In this document: one piece after another, positions 7,354 through 7,763 of the stretch | How positions within the stretch are numbered: position 1 is the stretch's first letter | Layout: every line of letters begins with the position of its first letter | Assembly: GCA_023262945.1 (NCBI GenBank) | Contig: JALQXY010000065.1 | Coordinates: 1 to 7,763, forward strand | Length of the DNA stretch: 7,763 bases | Direction of reading: 5' to 3' | From: Rickettsiales bacterium | Lineage (GTDB): Bacteria; Pseudomonadota; Alphaproteobacteria; Rickettsiales; UBA1997 | Notes under the pieces: generated by a model | Seen by the model: the letters and a program-made list of their open reading frames with translations, nothing else | Database searches by the model: none | Told to the model about the DNA's origin: nothing | Made by a program: the position numbers and the translations under genes

Positions 7354-7763
7354 ATGACAGGATGCGCTTGTAATGTTGGACTATCCAACACAGGAAGACC
7401 GAACTGTGTGCCAATTTTTGGTATCACTTCGAGTTTAATTTTAGTGCCTATTTACGCAAATGATGGTACAAAAAACGGTATTGATTTAAGCACTACTTTA
7501 CCAACTTGGAGCAACTTAATCAACGAGGCTGATGCTTCTAAGCGTTGGTTTCCTTTGCCAGAGTTCGAAAATGTAGAATTACCTAAAGCAGATAGCCAAT
7601 TTGAGGAGGCTAACTCTGGAAGAATGGTCTTTTTAAGACAAGGTAAGCGTTCGTTTGCTGGTGAGTTATGGGCGGAAGATAGCACACCAACTTTATTGGG
7701 TAAATTACAAGTATCAAGATGCGTTGATTTTGGCGTTTACGTAGTTGATGTTAACGGTAATTT
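7354..7763 (+). CDS. Putative phage structural-type protein, Bacteroidota-like (3' end off window)
   Basis: An open frame of 136 codons runs from ATG 7354 off the right edge. An in-frame TAA at 7339-7341 fixes this as the first ATG. It begins MTGCACNVGLSNTGRPNCVP, then SLILVPIYANDGTKNGIDLS (26-45), DASKRWFPLPEFENVELP (60-77), and LLGKLQVSRCVDFGVYVVDV (114-133). From memory this pattern (Cys-rich start with NTG-x-P-x-C, 'NDGT-x-NGIDL', 'DASKRW', 'LLGKLQ') resembles proteins in virion or tail modules of Bacteroidota phages and prophages; that is recall, not a search. The leader TTTAAAAAATAAAAAAA before the ATG is A-rich with no Shine-Dalgarno, as is common in Bacteroidota. By hand count 7381-7740 is about 40% G+C, and Asn is coded AAC in 7 of 11 cases, unlike the AAT-dominated genes to the left. 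No signal peptide or membrane helix is evident. Confidence 0.65.
   Translation, partial: MTGCACNVGLSNTGRPNCVPIFGITSSLILVPIYANDGTKNGIDLSTTLPTWSNLINEADASKRWFPLPEFENVELPKADSQFEEANSGRMVFLRQGKRSFAGELWAEDSTPTLLGKLQVSRCVDFGVYVVDVNGN

Noticed and set aside
7452..7685. 77-codon minus-strand open frame
   Set aside because: Antisense to the phage-like gene, which has the more protein-like translation, a matching upstream leader and the same strand as its neighbour.
1..7763. CRISPR array, tRNA, rRNA or transposase
   Set aside because: No regularly spaced repeats, cloverleaf-like sequences, rRNA segments or transposase motifs were seen on either strand.

Overview
The window looks like chromosome from a reduced, AT-rich alphaproteobacterium, most likely in or near the Rickettsiales. 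The right-hand ~0.7 kb looks different and probably phage-derived. The assignment rests on three things. The AtpA protein reads very much like Rickettsia-type AtpA along its length. The F1 ATP synthase genes start at atpH with no F0 gene in front, which is the usual alphaproteobacterial split of F0 and F1 operons. Most genes are strongly A+T biased, with hand-counted samples of purK and the RimK-like gene at about 22-32% G+C. None of the genes has a strong Shine-Dalgarno sequence. A complete purK argues against the genus Rickettsia itself, which lacks de novo purine synthesis.

Layout, left to right. Positions 1-303 hold no supportable gene but contain a striking 87-nt near-perfect palindrome (48-134). 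Positions 304-2261 hold a two-gene unit on the + strand: purK (purine biosynthesis) overlapping by 4 nt an agmatinase-family ureohydrolase. A 179-nt gap with a weak terminator and a candidate promoter follows. Positions 2441-5434 hold atpH-atpA-atpG, tightly packed. The expected atpD and atpC are absent; a small hairpin with a T run follows atpG. Positions 5546-7033 (minus strand, convergent with atpG) encode a 495-residue RimK-like ATP-grasp ligase with an extra N-terminal domain. Its start region (7034-7101) carries two good extended -10 promoter elements.

From about 7100 to the right edge the character changes. There is a short + strand frame (7131-7334) whose reading frame looks coding upstream of its first ATG, as if its 5' end were missing. 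After it comes a gene running off the edge (7354-7763+), preceded by an A-rich, SD-less leader. Its product resembles, from memory, hypothetical or structural proteins of Bacteroidota phages and prophages. This could be a prophage remnant, a recent insertion or an assembly chimera; sequence alone cannot decide.

The left three-quarters is ordinary housekeeping: purine synthesis, probable polyamine formation, and the F1 motor (stator-linking delta, catalytic-core alpha, central-stalk gamma). I did not find a convincing new biological system. The points most worth checking are the junction near 7080-7130, the palindrome at 48-134, the interrupted F1 operon and the unpartnered RimK-like ligase.
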